A stretch of DNA of 64,000 nucleotides from Zizania palustris (GCA_019279435.1 JAAALK010000283.1:66260642-66324641), one strand, 5' to 3'; counted from the first letter of the stretch, positions 12,238 to 22,885 are shown. Made by a program: numbers and translations. Notes: a model not told the origin generated them from the letters alone.

Positions 12238-13517
12238 TGTTGACACGGAAATGTCCCCCGCACTTGGGTCAGTTCGACGATCCAAAAGTGTGCGGATACT
12301 TAGGGACAAGCCTAAGCATGACGCAGCACCGACTTCGCATTCCGACTTCCCTTAGCCGTGATAAGGGGGTGGAGTCACCAGGCAATCAGATCACACAGAA
12401 TAATCCAATTAGCCGAAAGAAATGTATTTAAACAGAATAAATCAGCAAACTGGCTAGAGCATGTCTGCTTCGGAGTGTAATGCGAAGGGGTCGCCGAAGT
12501 ATACCTTTGGCGTCTGGTGCGAAGTATCCCGCCGAAGGGTGCCTTCGGCGTTCGGACTGATCTGGTCGAAGGTGAGCTCCGAACGGATCTAGACCTAACG
12601 ATCACCTCCGAACGTTGGGGTTCGGCGTGAAGTCCCTGATACAGCAAGTTACACAATAATGACTCAAACGTTGCACACGTGTGTGACTTCGTCCAGAGCA
12701 GAGTGCGAACGTGGCGAAGCCTGTTGTGACGAAGTGTGCTGGCAAAGCGTGCGGTCGAAGCAGAAGTCCCGTCGAAGCGTGTTCTAGCAACCTCCAAAAC
12801 TGATCTCTCGGCTCCGGACACCTCCGGCGAAGTAGCTCCGAACGTGAAAACCTGCAATAGAGAGGATTCAAAGTACCAATTTGGTATAAGGACCGAATTC
12901 TGCTAACTGTTGCACTGGTAGCGAAGGTAGCAATCTGTTACGCAGATTAGTGGATACTTCACATGCGAAGTAACAAGGCGATAGCAATCTATTACGTAGA
13001 TTAACAGATACTTCACAAGCGAAGTAACAAGGATTACCACTATTCCGAAGTGGCTGGCGGAGGGCTTCCAAGCAAACCCACGAAGAGGTACAGAAAAGTA
13101 AAGGTAAATAAATGCGATCAAAGCTAGTGCTTTTTGCTTGATTTGTGTTGGGGGGTTCTCTAAGCTGGCCTCGCCTCTCTATTTATAGGGGCCAAACTTC
13201 TGATCTAATCTGCTATAATTCAGCTTGATAGAGATAAAAGCTTAGCCGGAATTATATCCTACTCTACCTCTGTCGAAGTGGGCTTCATCTAGGCCCGTCG
13301 AAACCTGCTCCTCGGGCCGAAGCTTCGGTGGCATTGGCCTCCGAAGGCTTCCTGGCCGAAGGCCGTGGGCTGGCTAGAGGCTTTTGAAGCCCATAACCTA
13401 ATGGACCTTCGACCCTGGAGGGCTTCGGCCTGACCCCGGACATGTGTATTTTTGGCCCAAATCACCAAAATTGATATTTGACAATCTCAGCCATTAATGC
13501 TTTTTTTGCTATCAACT
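12238..13517 (-). repeat. Tat-A 5' LTR
   Basis: This is a 1280-bp copy of the LTR at 136-1420, with a small number of mismatches and indels. Its terminal CA has become CT (ATCAACT at 13511-13517). A minus-strand TATA box lies at 13180-13188. Confidence 0.92.
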
Positions 13518-13526
13518 GCGTCGTTA

Positions 13527-14238
13527 TAGGGATGGCAATCGGATATGATGGGTATGAGTAGTGCATACCCATACCCGTACCTGTTTACCCGACGGGTAAA
13601 AATTCACGCCCATACCCATCGCCCGCGGGCGCCGTAAACCCACGGGTATACCCGTTTACCCGTGAAACCCAATGACATAAGCCTAGTGAGAAGACACAGA
13701 GAGGCAGGAGTGGGGACTGGGGACCATTGTCTATCATGAGAGCCGGCACCAGGGACCCGAGCCAGAGCGAAGGGCGATTGAAGGGCATGGGCGAATCTAG
13801 CCACAATGAGATATAGTTTAGTGATGACCAGCGCCGGGCTTAGCCACGGTGAGAACTAGGCATGACAGAGGGTCTCGGGCCTCGTCACGAAGGTCAGTGT
13901 AACTGCAATGACAGATTTCGGCAGCGAAGTATCGTGTGGCGGCAGGATCTCAGTGCATGGGCTGGTGCACGAAAGATGCATGGGTTGATGGCTTGGCACG
14001 CGGGGAGACACACTGATCAGAGCATGTGGAGACACATGGGCCGAGCGACTGACATATGACAGTGCACCAATGCCGACATGGGGTGCAGAGTGGAAGTGAA
14101 CGGGGAGAGAGAAGAAATAGGAGGCAGTGGTGGCTGGGAGCCTAGAAGAGGAGAGGGGCTAGGGTTTGGAATTATTTTTATATCTAGAATAATCGGGTAA
14201 ACGGATAAATGGGTACGGGTAGTCAATACACGTGCCCG
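13527..14238. mobile_element. hAT-like non-autonomous relic
   Basis: It starts TAGGGATGGCAA, a typical plant hAT end, followed by subterminal runs of ACCCATACCCG-type repeats. At about 14185-14225 the complementary pattern (GGGTAAACGG, GGGTACGGGTAG) appears as an imperfect inverted copy. The interior is GC-rich without a credible gene. The right terminal repeat is missing: the sequence passes directly into another hAT-like end at 14239. Confidence 0.55.
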
Positions 14239-14763
14239 TAGGGGTGAAAATGGATTGGATACGGACGAATATCACTAATATCATATCATTTTTCATGTAT
14301 TTTTGGATTCGAATTCAGATTCGGATAATCCGGATACGGATACGGAGTTGGATATAATCGAATACGAATACGAAACATATACGAATCGAATACAAATATG
14401 GTTATGAATACTTGCCGAATATCAATAATGTATTTATTTATTCACGATCACAATTCACAATACAAAAATGACAAGTAATAGTTAACATCACATAAATCAT
14501 CACAAATATGAAAATCTGCATACAAGTTCACATTGCACAAATCATCACAAATAGAGTTCACATAAAAGTGTATGCCACACAAATCACCACAGTACACAAA
14601 TAGAGTAATAGTTCACATAAAAACTGACATCACACAAACCACCATAAATATAGTATTAGTTTACATAAAATTGCACAACACGCATACAACATATAGTCAT
14701 AGTCCACATACTTTATAGTTTCTACATAACAATATGCAAGGAAAATTAAAACTGATGAAAACT

Positions 14764-15443
14764 TCATTCAATAGATGTGGATTCATCGAAAGCATCCATG
14801 TAATATCCTAGTCCCTCATCATGGTTTCCATCAATGTCATTGCCCTATATGAATACATGGGTTATTAAAGAAAGTATAGAATTGAAAAAATAATTATATA
14901 ATAAAAAATAGCCAACCATTGTTGTCATTGAGGCAGCTAAAGAACGCTCAATGCTCTCTAAATCTATGTCAGCGATGATAGACCCAACACCATTTCCACC
15001 TGCATATTTTGACATAAAACTAATTATTCTTGCTAAGTTAAAAATGATATTTCAAGTTAATAAATACTTACTCTTCTTAAGTGTTGCATTCCAATCTTTG
15101 GTGAAAATCAAAGCTTGCACAACTTTAGGATCTAAATGACTACGGAATAGATCAACAACATGTCCAACACTGAATGTTGATTCTGAAGCTACAGTTGACA
15201 CTTGAATAGATAATATATCACAGGCAAGTTTTGAAAGAATAGGAAGGTCACATTGCTTTTGCTTCCACCAAGTCAGAATATCAAATTCATCTTTAACATT
15301 CCATTTCAATGTTGATTGCTCCATGTAAATTTATAAATCATTTTAGTTGGTCTCTCTACAACTTCAGTACCATGCAAGTAATTCTTAAGATCTGCCTCAA
15401 GATAGTCATCATTCTCCTCATCCTCATTTATTGCATTTGCATT
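14764..15443 (-). pseudogene. hAT transposase, C-terminal exons
   Basis: Three minus-strand exons can be read. Exon 15072-15443 contains the hAT dimerisation region (LSIQVSTVASESTFSVG, FDILTWWK) and has a frameshift near 15315. Exons 14917-14999 and 14764-14844 encode an acidic tail ending in a TGA at 14764-14766. Both introns are short and canonical: 15000-15071 with donor GTAAGT, and 14845-14916. Before the retrotransposon insertion this continued from the segment at 20955-21911. The hATC motif is diagnostic of the family; catalytic activity is lost. Confidence 0.8.
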
Positions 15444-15686
15444 ACTTGTGATGGGGGATTGGTCCCGATCTTCCGCTAGGTAAAGGATAGCTTGGGTTGG
15501 TGGAGAATCTCGACGTTGGCGATCCAAGGCTCCGGTCCGGCGGATCAAAACCTTGCAATCGTTACACCACTGTCTCTGTTGGTTATCAACTACGCAGGAC
15601 GTGTTTGACCTCGCCACGAAGGCTAATTCCTGCAAGCAAACCCAAGAACACAAGCAAGAACAGGAAGGATACAAATCGAATGCCAA
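15306..15686 (-). other. Chimeric ORF: CRM-like LTR reading into hAT transposase
   Basis: A 126-codon frame begins inside the 3' LTR of the CRM-like element (about 79 codons of LTR sequence) and crosses the insertion junction at 15448. It continues in the true hAT frame for about 45 codons and ends at 15306 after the hAT frameshift. Transcription from the 3' LTR would run in this direction. There is no evidence that it is translated. Confidence 0.5.
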
Positions 15687-16361
15687 ATCATAGACAAACG
15701 ATGAAAAGGTGAGGTTTCACAAATGCCTATGCAGCAGCCAATCGGTCTGGTGCAAGGGGCGGGATCTAAACACACAAGTGTAGATGCAAACAAAGCAAAA
15801 CCTAACCCTAAAGGGCGGCTGGCGTGAATATATAGGTCGTGGGCAGCCTGTGGAAGGCGAACAGACTCAGACTATCGGCTAGAAGGCGAACAAACTTTGG
15901 ACTATGGACCAACACGGCCCAGTTCTGTCACGCAGGACTGTTTTAAACACACAGGTCGACACGAGACTCCAAATGAGACGAAACCAACAGAAAAAGATCC
16001 GTCTTCTCCTCAGCTTTCCAAAAAGTCCAAGAACGCACCAATCGGACTTCGTATGAGGAAGTTATGCCTATTTTGGTGCATGGTGGTCGATGTAGTCCGA
16101 ACCAGCGAATTCTTGACTTCAACTCATCCGTGCGCCTCCGTCTTCAACTCCAACTCTTCTATTCCATCTCTCATGTTCCTAAGCAACAAAATATCACTAG
16201 TATTCAGTAGCATCCCATCCAAACAAATATTAATATAGTTGCTAAGGAAAGAATTAACCTCATGGTTCAAGCGACGGGCACGGGCGCGTGTGATTGGTCC
16301 TTGTAGTTGAATTGTAGGTGGAGGCTCCATGTGTGTATCAGGCGAAGTGATATCCTCATCA
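15449..16361 (-). repeat. CRM-like 3' LTR
   Basis: The 913-bp copy contains the last 79 codons of the polyprotein (16124-16361). A TATA-like CTATATATTC lies on the minus strand near 15826-15835. Confidence 0.92.
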
Positions 16362-18850
16362 TCCTCCCCCTCTTGAATTGGAGTCGTCCTCGACTCAAGC
16401 TCATCGTCATCTCCCAAATAGGGCTTTAAATCTGAAATGTTAAATGTGGGACTAACCCCAAAAGCTGCAGGCAACTCAAGTTTATATGCATTATCATTTA
16501 TCTTCTCAAGCACATGGAAAGGACCATCAGCACGGGGCATCAATTTAGACTTTCGCAAATCAGGAAAACGATCCTTGCGCAAGTGCAACCAAACAAGATC
16601 ACCCGGTTCAAATGTTATCTCTTTTCTACCCTTACTACCATAAGCACGATATTTCTCATTCATTTTCTCTATGTTTGCTTTAGTAGTTTCATGCATCTTA
16701 AGCAATAATTCAGCACATGTAGTAGCATCAAAATTCAATTTTTCAGATGGTGGTAATGGTAGCAAATCAATAGGAGCACGCGGATTAAAGCCATAGACCA
16801 CTTGAAACGGACTTACCTTAGTAGTGGAGTGTACTGACCTATTATATGCAAACTCAATATGAGGTAGACACTCTTCCCAAAGCTTCAAGTTGGTCTTCAA
16901 GATAGCCCTCAGCATGGTGGACAACGTACGGTTGACGACCTCCATCTGTCCATCCGTTTGGGGGTGACAAGTAGTAGAAAACAGCAGCTTCGTCCCCAAC
17001 TTATGCCACAACGTCCTCCAAAAATGACTTAAAAATTTAGCATCACGATCTGAAACGATGGTATTGGGAACTCCATGCAAGCGTACGACCTCTCTGAAAA
17101 ACAAATCAGCAACATTTGTAGCGTCGTCGCTCTTGTGACAAGGTATAAAATGCGCCATTTTAGAGAAACGATCTACCACCACCAAAATACTATCTCTCCC
17201 CCTCCTAGTTCTAGGTAATCCTAACACAAAATCCATAGAAATATCCTCCCAAGGTACACTAGGAACGGGCAGAGGCATATAAAGACCATGTGGGTTTAGA
17301 CGGGACTTAGCTTTATTGCAAGTAGTGCACCGTGCCACATAGCGCTCAACATCGCGTCTCATCCTAGGCCAATAGAAGTGTGTGGACAACACATCTTCGG
17401 TTTTCTTTGATCCAAAATGACCCATCAAACCACCACCATGTGCTTCCTGCAATAACAACAAGCGAAGAGAGCTAGCCGGCACACATAACTTGTTAGCACG
17501 AAAAAGATATCCATTATTCAACACATATTTGTTCCAAGCACAGTCATCTGTACAATTTTCAAAAGCATCTTTGAAGTCCAAATCAGTAGCATACATGTCC
17601 TTCAATGTTTCTAAACCAAAGATCTTATAATCAAGTTGAGAAAGCAAAGTATAACATCTAGATAAAGCATCGGCAATCACATTATCTTTTCCTTTCTTAT
17701 GCTTAATGATATATGGAAAAGTCTCAATAAATTCTACCCATTTAGCATGTCGTTTATTCAGATTTGCTTGACTACGTATATGCTTCAATGCTTCATGATC
17801 TGGATGAATAATAAACTCCTTAGGCAAAAGGTAATGTTGCCAAGTTTCAAGCACACGCACTAAGGCATATAATTCCTTATCATAGGTAGAATAATTCAAC
17901 TGTGGACCGTGTATTTTTTCACTAAAATAGGCCACGGGTTTACCTCCTTGTAGCAGCACACCTCCTAATCCAAAACAACTAGCATCACATTCTAACTCAA
18001 AATGCTTACTGAAGTCGGGTAGCTGAAGTAGGGGTGCATGTGTAAGACGATCCTTGAGTGTGGCAAAAGCTTGTCCTTGTGCTGGCTCCCAAGTAAAAGT
18101 AACTCCCTTCTTGGTCAACTCAGGTAAAGGGCCGGCTATGGTGCCGAAATCTTTCACAAAACGCCGGTAGAAACCTGCAAGACCAAGAAAACTACGTACT
18201 GCAAGGTTAGTTTTAGTTGCATGCAAGACACGTCCTTTCAGATTAATAACTTGTGATGAGGAAGGAGAAACAACTTTATCTTTTTGTTGCCTCGAAAGCA
18301 TTTTAGCTACTTGCTGATTTTCAGAAAGTTGTTTGCTCTTTTGTGCGTCCCTAGCACATTTTTCTTGTTCAAATTTCACAATTTCAGCAGGAGTCATAGG
18401 AAGCAATGTAACTTTCTTTCCTTTATACATAAATGTGTACTTATTGATCCTACCATGGTGTGTAGCATCAGTATCATACTCCCAAGGTCTACCAAGTAAT
18501 AGAGAACATGATTGCATTGGTACTACATCAAAATCAGCAACTCTGAAGTATGTACCAATGGAAAATTCGATGTGAGCAGTTTGTGTTACCTTGACCTTAC
18601 CGCTATCGTTGAACCATTGCACATGGTAAGGGTGTGGATGTGCACGTGTGGGAAGTTGAAGCTTAGTTACCATGTCGAGGCTCACCAAATTGTTGCAACT
18701 ACCACTGTCTATGATGACACGTACACGACGGTCATTGACGAGGAAGAAGGTCTGAAACAGATTGTTCCGTTGTGCTTGGTCGTCCTGATCCATGTGAGTG
18801 CTCAAAACACGTTGTACAATAAGTGCTTGGGTACCGTTGTTATCTGCCAT
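16124..18850 (-). CDS. CRM-like polyprotein lacking RT core (protease, RNase H, integrase)
   Basis: The ORF has 908 codons without a stop. Protease is near residues 40-125 with active-site DSG at 48-50. After a basic linker the frame jumps, near residue 215 (about 18205), straight to the RT thumb motif SFLGLAGFYRRFVKDF, so fingers, palm and the YxDD motif are absent. RNase H follows with CDAS, the YDKELYAL helix and IADALSR. Integrase has the zinc-binding segment ending CTTCNKAKS, catalytic Asp in MDFVLGLP and VSDRDAKF, and Glu in TDGQMEVVNR. The end reads FNISDLKPY, then an acidic stretch, then GPITRARARRLN. The last 79 codons lie in the LTR. It cannot self-replicate; integrase and protease could act in trans if expressed. 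Confidence 0.9.
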   Translation of the reverse strand: MADNNGTQALIVQRVLSTHMDQDDQAQRNNLFQTFFLVNDRRVRVIIDSGSCNNLVSLDMVTKLQLPTRAHPHPYHVQWFNDSGKVKVTQTAHIEFSIGTYFRVADFDVVPMQSCSLLLGRPWEYDTDATHHGRINKYTFMYKGKKVTLLPMTPAEIVKFEQEKCARDAQKSKQLSENQQVAKMLSRQQKDKVVSPSSSQVINLKGRVLHATKTNLAVRSFLGLAGFYRRFVKDFGTIAGPLPELTKKGVTFTWEPAQGQAFATLKDRLTHAPLLQLPDFSKHFELECDASCFGLGGVLLQGGKPVAYFSEKIHGPQLNYSTYDKELYALVRVLETWQHYLLPKEFIIHPDHEALKHIRSQANLNKRHAKWVEFIETFPYIIKHKKGKDNVIADALSRCYTLLSQLDYKIFGLETLKDMYATDLDFKDAFENCTDDCAWNKYVLNNGYLFRANKLCVPASSLRLLLLQEAHGGGLMGHFGSKKTEDVLSTHFYWPRMRRDVERYVARCTTCNKAKSRLNPHGLYMPLPVPSVPWEDISMDFVLGLPRTRRGRDSILVVVDRFSKMAHFIPCHKSDDATNVADLFFREVVRLHGVPNTIVSDRDAKFLSHFWRTLWHKLGTKLLFSTTCHPQTDGQMEVVNRTLSTMLRAILKTNLKLWEECLPHIEFAYNRSVHSTTKVSPFQVVYGFNPRAPIDLLPLPPSEKLNFDATTCAELLLKMHETTKANIEKMNEKYRAYGSKGRKEITFEPGDLVWLHLRKDRFPDLRKSKLMPRADGPFHVLEKINDNAYKLELPAAFGVSPTFNISDLKPYLGDDDELESRTTPIQEGEDDEDITSPDTHMEPPPTIQLQGPITRARARRLNHEVNSFLSNYINICLDGMLLNTSDILLLRNMRDGIEELELKTEAHG
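16362..16375 (-). promoter_or_regulatory. CRM-like polypurine tract
   Basis: On the minus strand it reads CAAGAGGGGGAGGA against the 3' LTR start. It lies within the coding frame, so the same bases serve as primer and as codons of the acidic tail. Confidence 0.85.
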
Positions 18851-20023
18851 GTTAGTGAAAAGACAAACAACAAAGAATAATCCTTATGGAATGCGACTAG
18901 GTGGGGTGGGGGTGTGTGGTGGAAGCAATCCATCAAGCACCTTACCCACGCTTGCAAGTGTTCTTACCACGCCGCAGTGAGGTCACTGGCCTACAGGTGA
19001 TGAACCAAGTGGAGGGTGGTGTGCAATTGCAAGAAATGATCCTGTCCTGATCAAGAGAAAGGTGTAGCTTGGAAGGCAAAGTGAGTAGCAAAGATTAGCG
19101 ATAGTAATAACAGTTAAACCAAGTTCAATAAGTGTTCCCTAATACTCGTCAAAGTTGCTGGCCTCAGTGCTCCCAATGTGAAAGTTCAAGCAATAAAGGG
19201 AAACTATGTGCCCAAAAATCAAATGGAAGCAATAACAGGCCAAAATCAGCTCTCTGCAGATCGGACAAGAGATCGGACAAGGGATCGGACAAGCAGAAAC
19301 TGCCATTGCCTGCCACTGATCGGACAAGAGATCGGACAAGAGTTCGGACAAGGGATCGGACAAGCAGAAACTACCACTGCCTGCCACTAATCGGACAAGA
19401 GATCGAACAAGAGTTCGGACAAGGGATCGGACAAGCAACTAACAGGACCGCTTCTCTTTTTTTTATATATTTTTTTCTCCTTTTTTTCACTCTATTTTTT
19501 TTGAACAAGGATGACCAGAGATGCAACCACAAAAATTGGCACCTACAACTGAGGTGGGATGTGGCTCACAAAAATTCAACAAGTTCACTGACCGGCGAGC
19601 AAAAACTTTGACCAATTTTTTTCTTTATCTTCCTGATTTTTTTTGGCGATTTTGGTGACGGCTAACAGGGGTCAGGAAGAAGCTCAAAAAATTTCAGATT
19701 TTTCTGCCAAACGAGCGAAAAGTTATGTCTGTTTTACCAAAGGGGGGTCACAAAGACTCGATGTGGAAAACAAAATAGGGTTGTGGGGGGGGTTTCGGGT
19801 GGAGAATTTTTTTGAGACACAAGAACAACTACTACTCAAACGACACAAAGGGATTACTAAACTAGCAACAAGACTCGACCAAGAACACAAACTCAACAAG
19901 GTTAAAAACTGAAATTAAAATCGCAAGGCACAAAGGGGTTCTCGGTGGGGATTTTTTTGTGAGGGTTTTCTGGACTCTAGGTAGAAATAAATGAAGATCG
20001 AGATTACCTAACGGGAAATCTGT
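18851..20023 (-). other. CRM-like 5' leader without gag
   Basis: About 1.17 kb lies between the primer site and the polyprotein start. No gag motif is readable on either strand. It contains the GATCGGACAAG minisatellite, a T-rich stretch (19455-19505), and otherwise nothing recognised. Confidence 0.7.
19259..19437. repeat. GATCGGACAAG minisatellite in CRM-like leader
   Basis: Eleven-base units of the type GATCGGACAAG are repeated about eleven times. They form groups of three or four separated by a spacer that begins CAGAAACT and ends TGCCACT, giving a higher-order period of about 71 bp. Units differ by single bases (ATCGAACAAG, GTTCGGACAAG). Confidence 0.85.
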
Positions 20024-20035
20024 GCTCTGATACCA
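20024..20035 (-). promoter_or_regulatory. Primer binding site, initiator tRNA-Met
   Basis: On the minus strand TGGTATCAGAGC lies two bases inside the 5' LTR, matching the 3' end of plant initiator tRNA-Met. Confidence 0.93.
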
Positions 20036-20037
20036 AC

Positions 20038-20949
20038 TGATGGGGGATTGGTCCCGATCTTCTGCTAGGTAAAGGATAGCTTGGGTTGGTGGAGAATCTC
20101 GACGTTGGCGATACAAGGCTCCGGTCCGGCGGATCAAAACCTTGCAATCGTTACACCACTGTCTCCGTTGGTTATCAACCACGCAGGATGCGATTGACCT
20201 CGCCACGAAGGCTAATTCCTGCAAGCGAACCCAAGAACACAAGCAAGAACAGGAAGGATACAAATCGAATGCCAAATCACAGACAAACGATGAAAAGGTG
20301 AGGTTTCACAAACGCCTATGCAGCAACCAATCGGTCCGGTGCAAGGGGCGGGATCTAAACACACAAGTGTAGATGCAAACAAAGCAAAACCTAACCCTAA
20401 AGGGCGGCTGGCATGAATATATAGGTCGTGGGCAGCCTGTGGACGGCGAACAGACTCAGACTATGGGCCAGAAGGCGAACAGACTTTGGACTATGGACCA
20501 ACACGGCCCAGTTCTGTCACGCGGGACTGTTTTAAACACACATGTTGACTCGAGACTCCAAATGAGACGAAACCAACGGCAAACGATCCGTCTTCTCCTC
20601 ATATTTCCAAAAGTCCAAGAGCGCGCCAATCGGACTTCGTATGAGGAAGTTATGCCTATTTTGGTGCATGGTGGTCGATGTAGTCCGAACCAGCGAATTC
20701 TTGACTTCAACTCATCCGTGCGCCTCCGTCTTCAACTCCAACTCTTCTATTCCATCTCTCATGTTCCTAAGCAACAAAATATCACTAGTATTCAGTAGCA
20801 TCCCGTCCAAACAAATATTAACATAGTTGCTAAGGAAAGAATTAACCTCATGGTTCAAGCGACGGGCACGGGCGCGTGTGATTGGTCCTTGTAGTTGAAT
20901 TGTAGGTGGAGGCTCCATGTGTGTATCAGGCGAAGTGATGTCCTCATCA
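20038..20949 (-). repeat. CRM-like 5' LTR
   Basis: This is the 912-bp partner of 15449-16361. It carries a second copy of the pol C-terminal coding tail (20712-20949). Confidence 0.92.
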
Positions 20950-21911
20950 ACTTGGACAATCATTCCGTACATTTGTGCCACTTGCAGTCTTTGCACTTTG
21001 TACACTAGATGCATATGCTTCAAACAATTGATTAAGAACACCCCAAAATTTATCAATTTGTTGTTGAGAGTTCTATCAAAAGCTATATGTAGAGTTCTAA
21101 AAAATAATATGCGAAGGAAAAGTCTATCAAAAGTTGATTTGTAATAAATAGCTTTCCTCAACATGATATACGTAGAGTTCCACCTAGTTGGCACATCTAA
21201 AGAGAGGCCAATTTTCACATCTAATTCACATTCTCCCGCACGTTTAATAAATTCTTCCCATTGCAACGGGGAATTCTTAGCAATCCCAATTGTGTTTCTA
21301 ATGTTAGAAATATCACTTGCAATTTGCTTTAAACCATCTTGAGCAACAAGGTTGAAAATATGATTTAAGCATCTCACATTAAAAAATATCCCATCACATA
21401 TCAAGGGTGATATCTTGTTCAGCTTTAGTACTAACCCCTTAGCGCATACATCATTAGAAGATGCATTGTCCAAAGTAAGTGCAAGCAATTTTCTATCAAG
21501 ATTACAATCCACTATACTGTCATAAAATATATTGCACAAGTTCTTTCCCAAGTGATGACCCTCTACATGCATAAACTTGATTATTCTTTTTTGCATACAC
21601 CAATTGTCATCTATCCAATGCACGGCAATGCACATATAACTTTTGTTTTGATTTGATGTACACATGTCCATAGTACTACTAAAACAACATGAAAATGTTT
21701 TAAAGTACTCATACAATTTCTTCTTTTCCTTAATATAGATATTCAATATGTCTTTTCTAACCTTAACATGGCTCTTAATTGGAAAAGTAGGACGCAACGA
21801 CTTGATAAAATCAGTAAAGTATTCATGTTCAACAATATTAAAGGGATATTCATGCATTATAATTGCTAAATAGAATTTCTTCAAGCTTTCAGTCTCATCA
21901 GAGGGCAACAT
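20712..21911 (-). pseudogene. hAT transposase N-terminal/middle part, fused to LTR-encoded tail
   Basis: The ORF has 399 codons. Residues 1-320 (21911 to 20950) are hAT transposase: they include LALTLDNASSND (a catalytic-Asp region), the RCLNHIFNLVAQDGLK segment and PTRWNSTYIMLRKA. From 20949 the frame continues without a stop into the 5' LTR of the inserted element and uses its 79-codon pol tail. The start ATG at 21909-21911 lies just inside the break with AT-rich repeats, and the N-terminal zinc-finger region is missing. The partner segment is at 14764-15443. Confidence 0.85.
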
Positions 21912-22885
21912 AGATTTTTAAAAAAAAATGTTACGACACTCGATGGGCAACATAGAGATTAATGAATTTTTAATTTTTAAAAATTCAAATGAAGTCTGGA
22001 AAATACGAGACGTCTCATGGTATCATCATATGATACATAGATATTGTGAAAAAAAAACTAAAAAAATGATAAAATTTTCATGTATGATATTAAGAAAGAT
22101 GGAGATTTGAGAGTAACGAATTAGAATGGTAAGAAGAAATATGTTAGGTTTAAAAGAAAATCAATAGTTAAATCTTCGTTTAAAATTGATTTTGTTTCTA
22201 CCATCAAAATACAACATATCTAATCTCATAAAAAATTCACATTTTTATACATAAGTTTTCTATTTTTAATTCATTATGTATGTTTCTATGATTTATATTG
22301 AAATTTGTCAAATTTGATCTACAAGTGCATGAAATAATGAACCAAAAATTATAGAAAAATCATATTCATGCATTTGAGTCTATTTTAAGTCAGTATCCAC
22401 TAAATTGAAAGATTTTTTTAAAAAAAATGTTACGGCACTCGATGGGCACTCATGGTATCATCATATGATACGTAGATACTGTGATAAAAATCTAAAAATA
22501 TTATGAGAAAGTTGGTCATATACTTTGATAAAATTCTAAAAACGTTAAATAATGTGATTAAATTAAGTTTAACAAAAAATCAATGGTTAATTTTTGGTTT
22601 CAACTGAAACTTTTTTATAATTAAAATACAACATATATTATTTTATTAAAAATTTCGATATTTTTATATGTCAATATGCTATTTTTAGTTAATTCATTAT
22701 GTTTCTAAAATTTAAATTGAAAGAAGTCAAAAATATTCTTTTTTATTTTATCAGTTAAAACATCACATTTTCTATGTTTAAAATGATAGAATTTTAACCC
22801 ATTTATAAAAATAATATTTTTTATTTTTTAAAAATTCTTTTCTATTTTTTTAAAAATATATCGTTTTTTAATCTTTTTATTTTTT
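21912..22885. repeat. AT-rich diverged tandem duplication
   Basis: Two diverged copies lie side by side. The motif TTACGACACTCGATGGGCA at 21931 recurs as TTACGGCACTCGATGGGCA at 22430. CATGGTATCATCATATGATAC recurs at 22016 and 22451, and several AT-rich words recur about 420 bp apart. The first copy has about 64 extra bases. GTATCAT/ATGATAC forms a 7-bp inverted repeat. No gene is present. Confidence 0.7.

Larger units (their letters stand above)
136..13517 (-). mobile_element. Tat-A: Ty3/Gypsy Tat-lineage LTR retrotransposon, degenerate
   Basis: LTRs at 136-1420 and 12238-13517 are flanked by a perfect 5-bp duplication GCGTC (131-135 and 13518-13522). All coding remains read on the minus strand in the order gag, protease, RT, RNase H, second (archaeal-type) RNase H, integrase. 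The second RNase H and the absence of a chromodomain place it in the Tat lineage (family knowledge). Several in-frame stops and at least two frameshifts make it inactive. A reversed Tekay-type solo LTR interrupts pol between RNase H and integrase. No antisense accessory gene is present: the integrase ends less than 100 bp from the polypurine tract. Confidence 0.93.
15449..20949 (-). mobile_element. CRM-like chromovirus, deletion derivative (non-autonomous)
   Basis: LTRs at 15449-16361 and 20038-20949 (913 and 912 bp, TGATGGGG to CTCATCA) are flanked by the perfect duplication ACTTG. An initiator-Met primer site and a polypurine tract are in the expected places on the minus strand. The interior is only about 3.7 kb. 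It has no gag and lacks the reverse transcriptase core, but has one uninterrupted ORF for protease, RNase H and integrase that ends inside the 3' LTR. A pol frame running into the LTR is known for CRM centromeric elements, so I infer that clade; Reina-like is the alternative. The LTRs differ at about eight positions in the first 200 bp. Confidence 0.9.
14239..21911 (-). mobile_element. hAT transposon relic interrupted by a CRM-like element
   Basis: The left end TAGGGGTGAAAATGG and the CGGATACG/CGAATACG subterminal repeats (14239-14400) resemble grass hAT ends. AT-rich, weakly repetitive sequence follows (14400-14760), then transposase exons on the minus strand. The transposase is split at 15444-15448/20950-20954 (duplication ACTTG) by the retrotransposon. 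No matching right terminal repeat is visible, and the N-terminal zinc-finger part is missing beyond 21911, so the element is truncated. Confidence 0.75.

Noticed and set aside
13585..13806. ORFs inside the first hAT relic as a captured host gene fragment
   Set aside because: Overlapping frames in GC-rich sequence with no recognisable domain or splice signals.
19259..19437. CRISPR-like array
   Set aside because: The repeats are 11 bp and directly joined, the spacer between groups is itself repeated, and the context is a plant retrotransposon leader.
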